Origin: Cacajao melanocephalus
Lineage: Eukaryota > Chordata > Mammalia > Primates > Pitheciidae
Direction: 5' to 3'
Assembly: GCA_963573385.1 (NCBI GenBank)
Contig: CAUYLG010066044.1
Location: 1 to 64,000 of the forward strand
Length of the DNA stretch: 64,000 nucleotides
In this document: piece after piece, positions 33,796 through 44,105 of the stretch
Position numbering within the stretch: the first letter of the stretch is position 1
How the letters are laid out: each line of letters starts with the position of its first letter
The notes under the pieces: generated by a model
Databases searched by the model: none
Told to the model about the DNA's origin: nothing
The model's input: only the letters and a program-made list of their open reading frames with translations
Program-made: the position numbers and the translations under genes

Positions 33796-33934
33796 TGACT
33801 AGGGATGCCACAAAGAGATTTAATACATTAAGGACACTTTATGTATTTACTACATTAAAGACATTTAACACATCCTGTCTCTTTTCAATGTTTAAAGTTC
33901 AATGACGTTTGACAGAAGAAATAAGACCTGACGT

Positions 33935-34170
33935 TTCATAAGTCAGTAGGGTGACTATGGTTTATGACAATCTATTGTATATTTCAAAATAGCTAGAAGA
34001 GAATAATTTGAATGTTGGTAGCATAAAGAAAAGATAAATATTTAAGGTGGTGGATAGGCTAATTACACTGATTTGTTGTTTACAAATCATATGAATGTAT
34101 TAAATCATCACATGTTCCTTGAAAATATGTACATCTATTATACATCAATAAAAAACAAATTTTTAAGAAG
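33935..34170 (+). mobile_element. L1 3' end, 5'-truncated
   Basis: 'gggtgactatggtttatgac', 'tgtatatttcaaaatagcta' and 'tgttccttgaaaatatgtac' + atctattatacatcaataaaaaac match the last ~230 bp of a primate or early-placental L1 3' UTR in sense, ending in an AATAAA-containing A-rich tail. Confidence 0.85.
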
Positions 34171-34424
34171 TTCACCGATTTCAGAACATTATTTGAAAAT
34201 GTAAGTCAACATACTGCTTTTGTTTGATAATTATAGACACGTTTCTCAATGAAAATGATTTGCCTGGATGTCACACACTCCCGGTAGAGCTCATTTTTCC
34301 ACTGGTATGTGGTGATGAGCACAGTAACCACCCCTGTGCTTGCTTCTCAAGTATCCAGTCATTTCCAAAGTGCATCCACCCAATGACATCACCCTCCTTT
34401 CACAGCAGCCACCTGTGGTCATCA

Positions 34425-34640
34425 GGAGAGGAATGACTTTTATTTCACAGGTGGGGAAACTGAGGCTCAGTGACTTTAGCTGACTTCCCACAAGGGTTTA
34501 GAAACAGGGAAGGTACTTGAGCTCAAGCCTCTGGCTTCCCACTCGGTTGGGTTGCCTCTCATTATCTCATACATTGCTCACAATATCCCTGGGAGGTCAG
34601 AAGGGTAGGATCGTAATCCCTGTGACATTCCAGCGAAGTC
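34425..34640 (-). mobile_element. MIR SINE (one or two copies)
   Basis: 'ttatttcacaggtggggaaa' + ctgaggctcagtgact and 'ttgagctcaagcctctggct' give a reversed MIR core and head. 34560-34620 ('cattgctcacaatatccctg' + ggaggtcag) looks like the start of a second reversed copy. Confidence 0.75.
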
Positions 34641-34974
34641 TTCACATTACTAATTTTCGTGCCAGCCCTGGCTAGGAAACCCCCATCTGCCCAGATCAAA
34701 CTGAAAAACAGGATTACAAGGGCTTCTCTTAATGCCACACAAGTGGCAGGGTGGGCTCTTCCAAGTTGCTGCTCTGTATGCAACACAGGCAAAAGATGAA
34801 CAGACGCTTTCTCCAGCCCCACCCACCCCAGTGCCCAAATCACAGCCTTCAGGTCTCTCTGATTCCTCTCTCTCCTTTACCACTACCCACCTACCTCTAC
34901 ACTGAGTCAACAAATAGGGTCGGTTCTCCCTGCAGCTTATCACCATCTCCCCTCTTGGGCCACTCTTCATAATT

Positions 34975-35205
34975 TATCTGTGAATCAGACTGTCTGAGTT
35001 CAAATCCCTGCTCTAGCACTTTCTAAGTGGTGTGTGACCTTGGCAAATTACTTTACTTCTCTACATCACAGTTTTCTAGTCTGTAAAATGGGAGTAGTAA
35101 ATAGAACTGACCTCGTAGGAGTGTTGTGGGGACTGAATACATTCAGAACAGGGGATGCACCATGGAGCTGTGAGCTATAATTATTATCATTAGTGTTTCT
35201 AGGTT
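34975..35205 (+). mobile_element. MIR SINE, near full length
   Basis: 'cagactgtctgagttcaaat' + ccctgctctagcactt, 'gtgtgtgaccttggcaaatt', 'agtctgtaaaatgggagtag' and 'taattattatcatta' cover head to tail in sense. Confidence 0.93.
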
Positions 35206-35224
35206 CTCATTAACTTTCCTCTGA

Positions 35225-35800
35225 ATTATTGTTTTAACCTCCTAACTAGACCCCTTAACTTCTCTCATGACTTCCCCCTCCAATCCATTCTCCACCTCCA
35301 GACAGAGCTGTCTTTCTGATATGCAGATCTGACTGTGGCACATTCCCTGCTGAAAAGCCTTTACTGATTCCCATCTCACAAAAGGTACAGATTTGACCCC
35401 TTAGCAGGTCACACAGGCTGTGCCATCCTCACACGTGCCCCCTCCCCACCACAAGCTACCCCCCAGCCATACTGAACTACAACTCTCCCTCCATAAACAT
35501 GATAAATCCTTGCACACATCCCTAACTTGCTATATTCTGCCCCTGCTGCTGCTGAAAATGGAGCTCCCTCTGCTTTTAGTTGGAAAACTTCTATCCAAAT
35601 TTCAAGCCTCAATTTAAATGTCACTATCCCTGTGGAGTCCTCGTCACTTGCTGGCAGAAAGTAGTCTCTGCCCCCAGACAAAGCTCCATAGACACCTGAC
35701 ATTGCCTTCATTAATAAAATTGTAGAACCTTCTTCTCCACTTCAGCACTTGTTACCACACAAGGCACATAGTAGGTGCTCAAGTACTCAGTGCTAGACTA
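35225..35800 (+). mobile_element. L2 LINE 3' region
   Basis: 'taacctcctaactagacccc', 'ccattctccacctccagaca', 'gatatgcagatctgactgtg', 'aatttaaatgtcactatccc' and 'aaggcacatagtaggtgctc' occur in L2 order to the terminus. The antisense frame 35409-35711 overlaps it. Confidence 0.85.
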
Positions 35801-36019
35801 TTTTTATTTATTTTTTCTTGCCTCTACCGCATGTATCATGCCCTAATGACCAACTGAGAAATCCCAATCAACATTAACATTGGGATTTTCTAAATGTTGG
35901 ACATAGCTATTTACTTGACAGCCCACTTTGGCACACCAGCTCTGATTGCACAGAGCAGAGGTGTTTAGAAAGCTTCAGAAGAGATGACTCCCAGCATCCG
36001 CACCTGACCCCTTAATTCA

Positions 36020-36712
36020 TCCCCCGGCATGGTACCCTTGCTGTGAATGTCCTCACAGTCCACAGGAGCCAGAAACCCAGGCATCATTTTTTATTCTTGC
36101 TTATTTCTTGCCACTACATCCAAACCATAAGCAAGTCCTGTCCTTTTTGCTTCCCAAATATATCCAAATGCATCTAATTCTCTTCCTCTCTGCAAGCCAC
36201 TATTCTAGTCCAGACCACAACCTCTCACGTAGACAAATGCCAGCCTCCCAACCAGTTTTCTCCTTCAATGATTGCCCCTCTATGGGTCACTTGTAGTAGA
36301 CTTTCTTAACATATACAGTGGACCATGCCACTCCTTGGCTTAGAATCTTCAGTGGCTTTTCACTGAAGTTTGAATGAAACTCAGTTGTTTCCTGAACAAA
36401 TGTGACCTGGCTCCCACGGCCGTGATCTGGCCCCTCTATCCTTCTCCCACCTCACTTTATACCTCCTCAGGTTTGCTCATTTAGTTACAGTCTTACTGGC
36501 CTTCTGCCAGGTTATAAAACACATCAAATCCTTTTATACCCCAGGCCCTGTGCACCTGATGTTCCTGCTGTGTTAAACCCTGTTTTTGTTCTTCATCTTT
36601 TTCGTCTCAGATCACAGCAGCCTTACCCATCTACTTTAACTGAGATAGATTACCCATATCAGTTATTTTCTGCCTTGCCTCCCAAGTTATTTCCTTAACA
36701 GCACTTACCACA
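36020..36712 (+). mobile_element. L2 LINE 3' region, before Alu
   Basis: 'ccataagcaagtcctgtcct', 'aaatatatccaaatgcatct', 'agtggaccatgccactcctt', 'gaatcttcagtggcttttca' and 'ccaggccctgtgcacctgat' follow L2 from the ORF2 end into the 3' region. Interrupted at 36713 by an Alu. Confidence 0.85.
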
Positions 36713-37005
36713 TTTTTTTTTTTTTTTGAGAAAGTGTCTCTGTGGACTCTGTTGTCCAGGCTGAGGTCTGTTTGACCATAGCTCACTGCAGCCTTGAACT
36801 CCCAGACTCAAGCAATCCTCCCACCTCAGCCTCCTGAGTAGCTGGGACTACAGGAGCATGCCACCATGCCCAGCTTTAAAAAAAAATTTAAATATGGGGT
36901 CTCATTATGTTGCCCAGGCTGGTCTTGAACTTCTGGGCCCAAGCAATCCTTCCACCTCAGTCTTCTAAAATGCTGGAATTATAGATGTGAGCCACTGCAC
37001 CCAGA
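36713..37005 (-). mobile_element. Antisense Alu (AluJ-like) in L2
   Basis: Poly-T from 36713, then a diverged 'ctgttgtccaggctgaggtc', 'gcagccttgaactcccagac', 'tcattatgttgcccaggctg' and an end near ccactgcacccagac. The many differences and the ...atgttgcccaggctggtcttg... wording point to an AluJ. Both sides continue the same L2. Confidence 0.93.
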
Positions 37006-37190
37006 CTACCTTTTCTAATTATCGTATGTATTTGTTTCTTTGCTTATTTTTCTTGCTCTTTTCTCTCCCTACATAATGAAAATTTCATGCAGCCAGTGAT
37101 CATGTCTGTTTTATCACAGCAGTAGAACTTAAAAGCAATGCCTAGAAGGTAATAGATGTTCAATATATATATTTGTCGATTGACTATTGA
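37006..37190 (+). mobile_element. L2 LINE 3' end, after Alu
   Basis: 'taatgaaaatttcatgcagc' (normally tagaatgtaagctccatgag), 'catgtctgttttatcacagc' and 'aggtaatagatgttcaatat' complete the L2 that stops at 36712. Confidence 0.75.
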
Positions 37191-37429
37191 ATCTGTGTGG
37201 TTTTGGACTAAGCAGTGCTCTCAACCTAGTTCTGGAGACACAGATTCAAATGCCAGCATGAGAAATGCTGTAAACATTTGAACATTCTGAGTATGTAGAC
37301 CTGACTTACACAAAGGACCACTTATGCATACAGCTAACACTTTCTAACTCCATTTGTATTTCTTTTGTAATTTTGGCACCGCTTCTATTCTCAGAAAAAC
37401 GAGTAACAGATAATAGTTTTCAAAGATGC

Positions 37430-37965
37430 ATTCAACCCAGCAATTCTATTACTGGTTATACACACAAAGGAAAATAAATCATTCTACCAAAAAGACACAT
37501 TCACTTGTATGTTCATCACAGCACTATTCACAAAAGCAAAAACATGGATCAACCTAGGTGCTCATCCATGGTGGACTGGATAAGGAAAATGTGGTACATA
37601 TACACCATGGAATACTATGCAGCCATTAAAGAGCACAAAATCATATACTTCACAGCAACATGGATGCAGCTGGAGGCCGTTATCCTAAGCAAAATAACAG
37701 AAGAACAGAAAACCAAATACCATGTGTCCTCACTTATAAATGGGAGCTAAACATTGAGTATACGTAGATGTACAGATGAGAACAATGGACACTGGTATTA
37801 CTTGAGGGGGAGAAAAGCATGGATTGAAAAGCTACCTTTTGGGTACTATGCTCATTATCTGGGTGATGGGATTATCTATATCCCAAACCTCAGCATCACA
37901 CAATATACCCATGTAACAAACCTGCACATGTCCTCTCTGAATCCAAAAGTTGAAAAATATAGCTT
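37430..37965 (+). mobile_element. L1 3' end, 5'-truncated
   Basis: 'caacccagcaattctattac', 'cacagcactattcacaaaag', 'catatacaccatggaatact' and, in the 3' UTR, 'cccatgtaacaaacctgcac' + atgt are the terminal ~530 bp of L1 in sense. The truncated 5' end is typical. The sequence suggests an L1PB/L1MA-age copy. Confidence 0.93.
37505..37750 (+). pseudogene. L1 ORF2 C-terminal remnant
   Basis: An 81-codon open segment ends with a natural stop at the L1 ORF2/3'-UTR boundary. Its translation contains the L1 ORF2 signature MEYYAAIK followed by a TWMQLEAVILSK-like segment, which is the extreme C-terminus of the L1 reverse-transcriptase polyprotein. The endonuclease, RT and most of the C-domain are missing. 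It is a dead fragment and is open only because it is short. Confidence 0.92.
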
Positions 37966-38179
37966 TGAACAATTTATTACTGCTTGATGTTATACACATA
38001 CACATCTATGTGTATATGTGTGTGCACAAAAAGTAAAGCTTTCCAGAAGAAACAAAGAAAGAAGAGGTGGTTATAGACATATAAGTGAACCTGAATAACT
38101 GAAATGTTACCCATGAGTTTTGTGAAAGAGAAATTAAATGGAACTTGTTCTATTTCTCTAGGTTTTAAAGAGAAGGGAA

Positions 38180-38444
38180 TTTTTGTATTTTTAGTAGAGA
38201 TGGGGTCTCTCCACATTGGTCAGGCTGGTCCCGAACTCCCAACCTCAGGTTATCTGCCTGCCTTGGCCTCCCAAAGTGCTGGGATTGGTGGAGCATGCCT
38301 GGAATCCCAGCTACGTGGGAGGCTGAGGCAGGAGAATCACTTAAACCTGGGAGGGGGAGGTTGCAGCAAGCCGAGATCATGCCATTGCACTCCAGCCTGG
38401 GCAACAAGAATGAAACTCCGTCTCAAAAAAAAAAAAAAAAAAAA
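38180..38444. mobile_element. Chimeric Alu: inverted left half joined to sense right half
   Basis: 38180-38286 is antisense Alu left-monomer sequence (tgtatttttagtagagatgg ... aaagtgctgggatt). From 38287 the sequence is sense Alu right half (ggtggagcatgcctggaatc ... ctccagcctgggcaacaag) with an A-tail at 38425-38444. The junction at 38286/38287 joins the two in head-to-head orientation. This fits either a 5' inversion during retrotransposition or recombination of inverted Alus. The frame 38104-38475 crossing it is artefactual. Confidence 0.92.
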
Positions 38445-38523
38445 TGAGAGAGAGGGAGAGATGGAGGGGAAATAAGCCCTAAGCCCTATTAAAATGATTT
38501 CATTTCTCAAAGGTGATGCTGTG

Positions 38524-38570
38524 GCTGTATGTGTGTCTTTGTGTGTGTGTGTGTGTATGTGTGTGTGTGA
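38524..38570. repeat. (GT)n microsatellite, interrupted
   Basis: GT units interrupted by single A and C/T changes (gtatgtgtgtctttgtgtgt...). Short and impure, so less mutable than a perfect array. Confidence 0.9.
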
Positions 38571-38754
38571 TGGAAGAGTCATAAAATGGCAGATGGAGGA
38601 CCCAAGCAAAACCCCAACACATAGTGGAGTAGCTCTGTGGACTGGCTCATGCACTTTGCATATTTCCTATAAATTTGTAAATACAGAAAAGAGCCAAATA
38701 GATTGGATTGCTTTCCTTGTTCTTTCCTTCCTTCCTTACTCCCACAAATCTTGG

Positions 38755-39040
38755 TGGAATTTCTATTGTACAACAGGTACTAGGCACTATTAAACCAAAA
38801 GTGGTAAAGACATAGCCTCCTGCATTCAAGAGACCCACATACCTGCAGAAAAGACAGATGTGTAAACAAGCACTAAGACTGAAACACGCCAACTATGAAA
38901 GCAGGTATGAATTACAGTAGCAGCCATATACGTTTCACTTAGCAGCAGCTAGAACACAGCGTTATGGTAAAAAAGGCTTCTTAGTGATGGTGACAGTTGC
39001 ACTGGGCTTTGAAGGTGACATCGGAGTTTGGTGCTTGGTG
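38755..39040 (-). mobile_element. L2 LINE 3' end
   Basis: 'acaacaggtactaggcacta', then 'catagcctcctgcattcaag' and, further on, 'gacagttgcactgggctttg' + aaggtgac, follow the reversed L2 terminus and upstream blocks. Confidence 0.65.
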
Positions 39041-39464
39041 CACGGTAAGTACTGATATGTCAGGCAAAGGCCAGAGCCTGGGAAAAGATCCTACACTATC
39101 ATCCTGGGTCCTTCAGCTCTACTACATTTATTCACCTTGTCAAAAGGGAAGCCCTGCCTAGGCCTGGTGCTGGGAGGGAGGCAGATGCCCTTGGAGAATT
39201 GAAATCTGCTAAGGAAACACAAAACAGAAGTGGCTTTACACTGGAGAAAAAGTAATCAAGGAAAATAAATTAAAGGGATCTGAGTAGCAGAGAGTTTTTA
39301 AAGGGGCCTCCAAGCCCTTTGTTTTCCGGATGAGAAAGGGATTACCTAAGAGCAGGCATTAGAACCAATTCAAGGCTCCCCTCGCCTCCCACATCCTACC
39401 TGTGGGCATTGCAGAATCAACCCACATCTCAGGAGGAGGAAAGGGCACTGGTGGCACTAGCAGA
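39041..39464. other. No recognisable gene or repeat
   Basis: Unassigned, moderately GC-rich sequence. No splice-bounded frame or repeat family seen. Confidence 0.35.
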
Positions 39465-39560
39465 GAGTGCAAGTTCAGACTCAGCCACTTCCTTGCTGGG
39501 TGACTTGGGAAATGAAAGTGAGGATATTATCCGCTTTGCAAGATGGTGTGAACAGAGCAG
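39465..39560 (+). mobile_element. MIR SINE fragment
   Basis: 'tcagccacttccttgctggg' + tgacttgggaaatgaaag matches the MIR segment ctgccacttactagctgtgtgaccttgggcaa in sense. Confidence 0.6.
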
Positions 39561-39639
39561 AGAGTGTGCAAAGCTGCACTTGACAGGTCTTATCACAAAA
39601 TCCACCTTCATAGTGGCAAGACACACCTGGCGGGAAGGC

Positions 39640-39910
39640 CTGTGCCACCACAGGCAGCTGACGAACGGGCTGCTTCAGCCTCAAACGCTGGAAGGCTCAA
39701 TGTCTATCTAGAGTGCCCTTCAAGGGGTGCTTGCTCCTCTGCCTGCCCTTGCCGGGCCCCTCACCCCACGCCGCGCTTCACCCGGACACACACACAGACT
39801 TTCCGTGGCTGGTGGTCATGCTGCCCTGACCTGGGAGCACATCTGCCCAGGATCACAGAGATGTCAGGGGAAAGCCACTCTGACTTGATCTCAGGCGCAA
39901 CCTGACACTG
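39640..39910. promoter_or_regulatory. Local GC/CpG-rich patch (possible regulatory)
   Basis: CpGs cluster here (gacgaacgg, aacgctgg, gccgggcccc, cacgccgcgcttcacccgg) in a window where CpG is otherwise scarce. It is too short and not dense enough for a classical CpG island, and no transcript start is visible. The function is unproven; composition is the only evidence. Confidence 0.3.
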
Positions 39911-40109
39911 GAGCTTTCTTTCACCAGTCAGCAGAGGAAACATGTGGGATGAATTAACTAACCAACCAGGGAAAGCAACAGCAGTTAGACTTCAATCGGT
40001 TCCCAGACAGTGGAGCGTGGAGTGGGCCCACCTCTATCCAGCAGGGCAAGGGGCCTCCGGGTACACTCAAGCCCTCCCCATCCCCCAGAGAGTTGTCCTA
40101 CCGCCAACT

Positions 40110-40165
40110 CTCAGGCCCAGGATGTGGGATTTGAACCCAGGCAGTCTGATTCTCAGCTAAAGATT
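40110..40165 (-). mobile_element. MIR SINE head fragment
   Basis: 'gtgggatttgaacccaggca' + gtctgattctcag is the reversed tRNA-like head of MIR. The core is missing or decayed. Confidence 0.6.
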
Positions 40166-41498
40166 TGATCTCTCAATATATATTTTTTTAAGAGCGAGAG
40201 ATAATAGTGACATGACAGAGGCAGTAGGGGCACCTCAAGGAAGAGCAACCTCAGACCTCTCAGCTTCATGTTTGCAGGTCAGGAATACTGGAGAGGAAAA
40301 TCCAAACGAGAAAAGGAAGCCCTACATTTGATACTTATAGTCCAGGTGAAGGTAAGGCTGGGAAGATAGTTCACAGGCAAGGAATAGAAGAACTGGAGCT
40401 GGAAATGCCTGACTACTTCTAGAAGCATTTCTTTTCTCACCTACAGTTAAATCTTTGTCCTCACAAGTTAATCAGTAGCTTCTCCCCAGCCACACATTCC
40501 CCAGGGGTCACAGAGCTGAACCCCGGATTTGCTACTACTCCTCCTCCCTCCTTCCATTAACTGAAACATCCCAGATTTTCAGCACAAACTTTTCCATTGA
40601 CTCCTCTGATCAGGGGAAGGTTTCCCATGGAGGCATGTATGCATGGCCAGGTGATCCCCAGTTTGGAAAGTAGTCTTCACTGACAGGTGTCTGCTAGGGC
40701 TCAGACACAATTAATGCAAGAACATTCTCTCTTTTCTAGGTACATGGTGTAAGGCGTTGGTTACGGAGCAAGGAGATGAGACACACAGTGTCCCTGTATC
40801 TAACAAGGCACTTGAAATAGGAAACAAGGAGGGCACTGACAGATCTTTCTCCTAACTGGAGACTGCTGTCTCAAATCTTGCTGGCAGACAGCCACACTAG
40901 GGTGCTTTTGTGATATCCTGCTGTTTCCGACTAAGTGAAATGAATTTCTGTCCTCCTTGGGGAGAAATGTTTCTCTAAGACAGCCTAAAGGAAGGAAGAC
41001 AGAAAGTAAAAAAGAAGGTTAAATATAACCGGCACTGATATGGAGTCTTGGATAACTTTTAAAAAGTCCAATAGCATTATTGCCTCTGCTCTCATCAGAG
41101 TTCCACATCCCTTTTCCCTGCCAGAGCATGCTTCGAGCATTTTCCCCAACTCCTCCAGGTTCTCCGTGAAGGTGAGGTAGCCCACCAAGACTGTCTCTGT
41201 GATTGATGGTTACCATCATCTCTCCTCCCCTAGGCGCCTCCGAATCTGGACGCATTTAATCAGGTTCTGAGATCATGCACGGGAAAAGGAACACATCCCA
41301 GGGAGTTGGCTGGCTGGCCGCACCACCTCTAGGATCACTGAGAGCTAACTGACGCTGTGAAACGTGGAGCACAAAGCATGGGTCCTATTTTCCAAAGGAT
41401 TCCAAGAAGGGGTGGGTAGCCACAGGCTCTGGTAAGTTCTCCTTGATAAAATCTTCACGGGAACCTGGCCACTGTGAATGCTAGATTTTTAGTCACAC
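40166..41498. other. Repeat-poor stretch, 1.3 kb
   Basis: No family recognised between the MIR head and the antisense L1. Overlapping antisense frames at 40985-41255 have no domain. Confidence 0.35.
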
Positions 41499-42417
41499 AG
41501 GGCTTTTTTCTTTTAAATTGTGGTAAAATATTCATGATATAAAATTTACTATTTTAACCATTTTAAGTATACAGTTCATTAGCATTAAGTACATTGACAT
41601 CATTGTACAACCATCACCACCACCCTCTATCTCGAGAACTTTTTCATCTTCCCAAATTGAAATTCCAGATCCATTAAACACGAACTCCCATTGGCTCCCC
41701 CACCCCAGCCCCTGACAACCACCATTCTACTTCCTGTCTCTATGAATTTGACTATTATAGGTGACTCATGCAAGTGGGTCATACAATATTCATCCATTTG
41801 TGTGACTGGCTTACTTCACTCAGTTTAATGTCTTCAAGGTTCATCCATGGGGTAATGTGTATTATGTTTTTAAAGGCTGGGTAATATTCCATTGGGTGTC
41901 TGTGTATGTGTGTGTGTGTACATATATATATATACATATACATATATATATGTACACACAACCTGAGTGTCCATTGACAGATGAATAAACAAAATGTGAT
42001 ATATAGCTAGATCATATATATCATATATATATATTATCTATATATGTATAGAGATATTATACATAGAATCTGTGTGTGTATATATATCTCACATTTTGTT
42101 TATTAGTTGATCCGTCAATGGACACAAGGGTTGTTTCTACCTTTTGGCGATTGTGAATAATGCTGTTATGAACATGGATGTACAAATATGTCTCAGGACA
42201 CTGGCTGCCAATTCTTTTTGGGTATATGCCAAGAAATGAAAATATTGGATCACATGGCAATTCTATGTTAAATTTTTTGAGAACATGCCATCGTGTTTTC
42301 CACAGTGGTTGCATCTTTTTACATCCCACCAGCAGTGCACAAAGATTCTAATTCCTCCACATCCTTGCCAACACTTGTTATTTTCTGTTGTTTGTTTCAT
42401 TATAGGGCTTTCTTTCT
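41499..42417 (-). mobile_element. Antisense L1 with internal inverted duplication
   Basis: The copy begins with a poly-T-like end and 'attgtggtaaaatattcatg', then 'agcccctgacaaccaccatt', 'ggttcatccatggggtaatg' and, after an AT-rich disturbance (about 41900-42085), 'gtgaataatgctgttatgaa' and 'tttccacagtggttgcatct'. Near-identical agggctttYtttct at 41499-41513 and 42404-42417 looks like the target-site duplication. Minus-strand frames 41779-41961 and 42057-42329 contain broken L1 ORF2 C-terminal text. Confidence 0.9.
41903..42085. repeat. (GT)n/(TA)n expansion around an inverted duplication
   Basis: GT units (41901-41919) pass into alternating TA/CA (41920-41950). A second AT-rich patch (42001-42060) and GTGTGTGTATATATAT (42072-42087) follow. 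The patches bracket a ~45-bp inverted copy of flanking L1 sequence (41958-42006). Confidence 0.9.
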
Positions 42418-42737
42418 CATTTTCCTTCCAAATGGACAACTTGTGTTTTCCAGTGTGAAGAATTTCCAGTCATCCTGCTTTTATCTGCCATGGTGTTATG
42501 GGGAGGTCATCTTACTAATAATACTCTTGTAAACATTCCCTTTCATGAAGGCCACAGCCCCTGTGCGTCTGAGTTAAGAACTAAAGTGCTTTCCAGAGTT
42601 CAGAATTTTTAGGAAATTTATCTCCTGATGGAAAAAGATCTTATAAGTGGCTGCTCTTTTCCATTTTTGTTAAGGAAAGTTACTCCCCCTTTAGGAGGAA
42701 GAAAATAGGTGCAGGAATAAATAATGTGGGGAACTTA

Positions 42738-42880
42738 AAGAAATGCAGACTGTAGCGTCAGACATCTGGGAACACAGCTCCTCCTGTGCAGTTGCTATGT
42801 GGCTGTGTAGCCTGATCAGCCACTGAAATCACTGAGCCTCAGTTTCTCCATATAAAAGTAAAGAATAATGCTTGTACCAT
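42738..42880 (+). mobile_element. MIR SINE
   Basis: 'aatgcagactgtagcgtcag', 'gttgctatgtggctgtgtag' and 'actgagcctcagtttctcca' follow MIR head and core in sense. Confidence 0.8.
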
Positions 42881-43089
42881 GGGATTAATACCATACTTAT
42901 ATTTTTATTTATATGCAAAAGCATGTAATATATATGATAAATACATAGAGTATATATCTACAAATGCATGTGCATATATACACACATTTTTCCATAAATA
43001 CTTAAATGTGATCAACTCAGAGGGACTTTTTTTCTTTAAGAATAACTTTTTTAACTTGGCATATTCTTTTATCTCTTCCCTACCCTTGA

Positions 43090-43420
43090 AAACATTACCC
43101 CCCCTCATGACCTATGTAGCCCCTGTGAATTATCTAGTATGTATCTTTCCATAATTTTCTCCATGCTTATATAATCATATCCATCAAGACATAGTCGTAT
43201 GCATGTGGAAAGCTGTGCAAATCCCTATAAAAATGGGATGGTATCCATACTTTTCTGCATCTTGGCTTTCTCACTCCACATTTCCTCATGGAATTCCCTC
43301 CAAATCAACTGGCAAGCTCTAAGTCAATCTTTCTAATGGCTTCATCCATGGTTGACTGTGCTATAATTTCTTAAACCATCTCTCTTGGTGGGAATTTGGC
43401 TTTCCTGCTCTCCACATGGC
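43090..43420 (-). mobile_element. Old L1 (L1M-type), antisense
   Basis: 'gatggtatccatacttttct' + gcatcttggctttctcactccaca, 'taatggcttcatccatggtt' and 'gtgctataatttcttaaacc' match the reverse complement of the 3' part of old L1 elements (…tgcatcttgctttttcactt…). Start and end are fuzzy. Confidence 0.65.
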
Positions 43421-43483
43421 AGCCTGGATGTGGTGTGTGGATAGTGACTCTACTGTTCAGTGTTGCCCAGGGGCACCCTTTCT

Positions 43484-43942
43484 CGCTCAAAATAAGATCC
43501 AAAGGCTGCACAGAGGGCCACAAAGCCCTAGATTATCTCCATACCTCCAACTGCCCCAGCATCATCTCTGCGTCTCTGCCCCAGTATTCTCTGCTTCACT
43601 TGCTCTGCTCCAGCCTCGTCAGCCTCTGTACTGCTCCTCAGGCTTGTTATTCATGCTCTCGTTTCAGGGTCTTTGCACTTGCTATTCTTTTGGATCTAGA
43701 AGACTCTTCACTGATATGAACATGGCTTACACTTTCACCTCTTCCTGGACTCTATCTCAGCAAGGTCTTCCCTAGTTTCCCAGTCTAAATAAGCAACTCC
43801 CCTTCCCTCTCAGTACTCCTTATTTCCCTTCCCTCCTTAATTTTTCTTCCTATCCCTTATCACTCACTTGTGTGTTATCTGATTCTCCTCATTAGAGTGT
43901 AAATGCTACAAGGGCAGGCATTTCACTGTTTTGTTCTACACG
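43484..43942 (+). mobile_element. L2 LINE 3' region, before GATA array
   Basis: 'ttcagggtctttgcacttgc' + tattcttttgg, 'aaggtcttccctagtttccc', 'cttatcactcacttgtgtgt' and 'ctacaagggcaggcatttca' are collinear L2 3' blocks in sense. The frames 43396-43719 and 43416-43775 are in it. Confidence 0.9.
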
Positions 43943-43955
43943 TAGATAGACAGAT

Positions 43956-43998
<43 letters not shown>

Positions 43999-44014
43999 GA
44001 TAGATAGATAGATG
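43943..44014. repeat. (GATA)n tetranucleotide array inside L2
   Basis: Starting at tagatagacagatga, about 16 GATA/TAGA units run to 44014, with two GATGATA interruptions. L2 terminal sequence lies directly on both sides, so the array grew within the element. Confidence 0.97.
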
Positions 44015-44105
44015 AAGTTTTATATCTTCAGTAACTCCATTAATGCCTGGTTCTTAGTAGGGTTTCATAAATTTTTATTGACTAAATGAATGAATGAATG
44101 AATCT
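44015..44105 (+). mobile_element. L2 LINE 3' terminus, after GATA array
   Basis: 'catttaatgcctggttctt'-like text (cattaatgcctggttcttag), 'ttcataaatttttattgact' and four gaat/aatg units complete the L2 interrupted by the GATA array. Confidence 0.85.

Noticed and set aside
38104..38475. 123-codon frame
   Set aside because: Reads across the chimeric Alu and its poly-A (ends in poly-Lys); typical Alu artefact.
43396..43775. Overlapping 107- and 119-codon frames
   Set aside because: Within the L2 3' region; two frames open at once indicates composition, not coding.
43943..44014. Regular repeat resembling an array (CRISPR-like at first glance)
   Set aside because: A 4-bp tandem repeat without spacers, in a primate genome; a simple STR.
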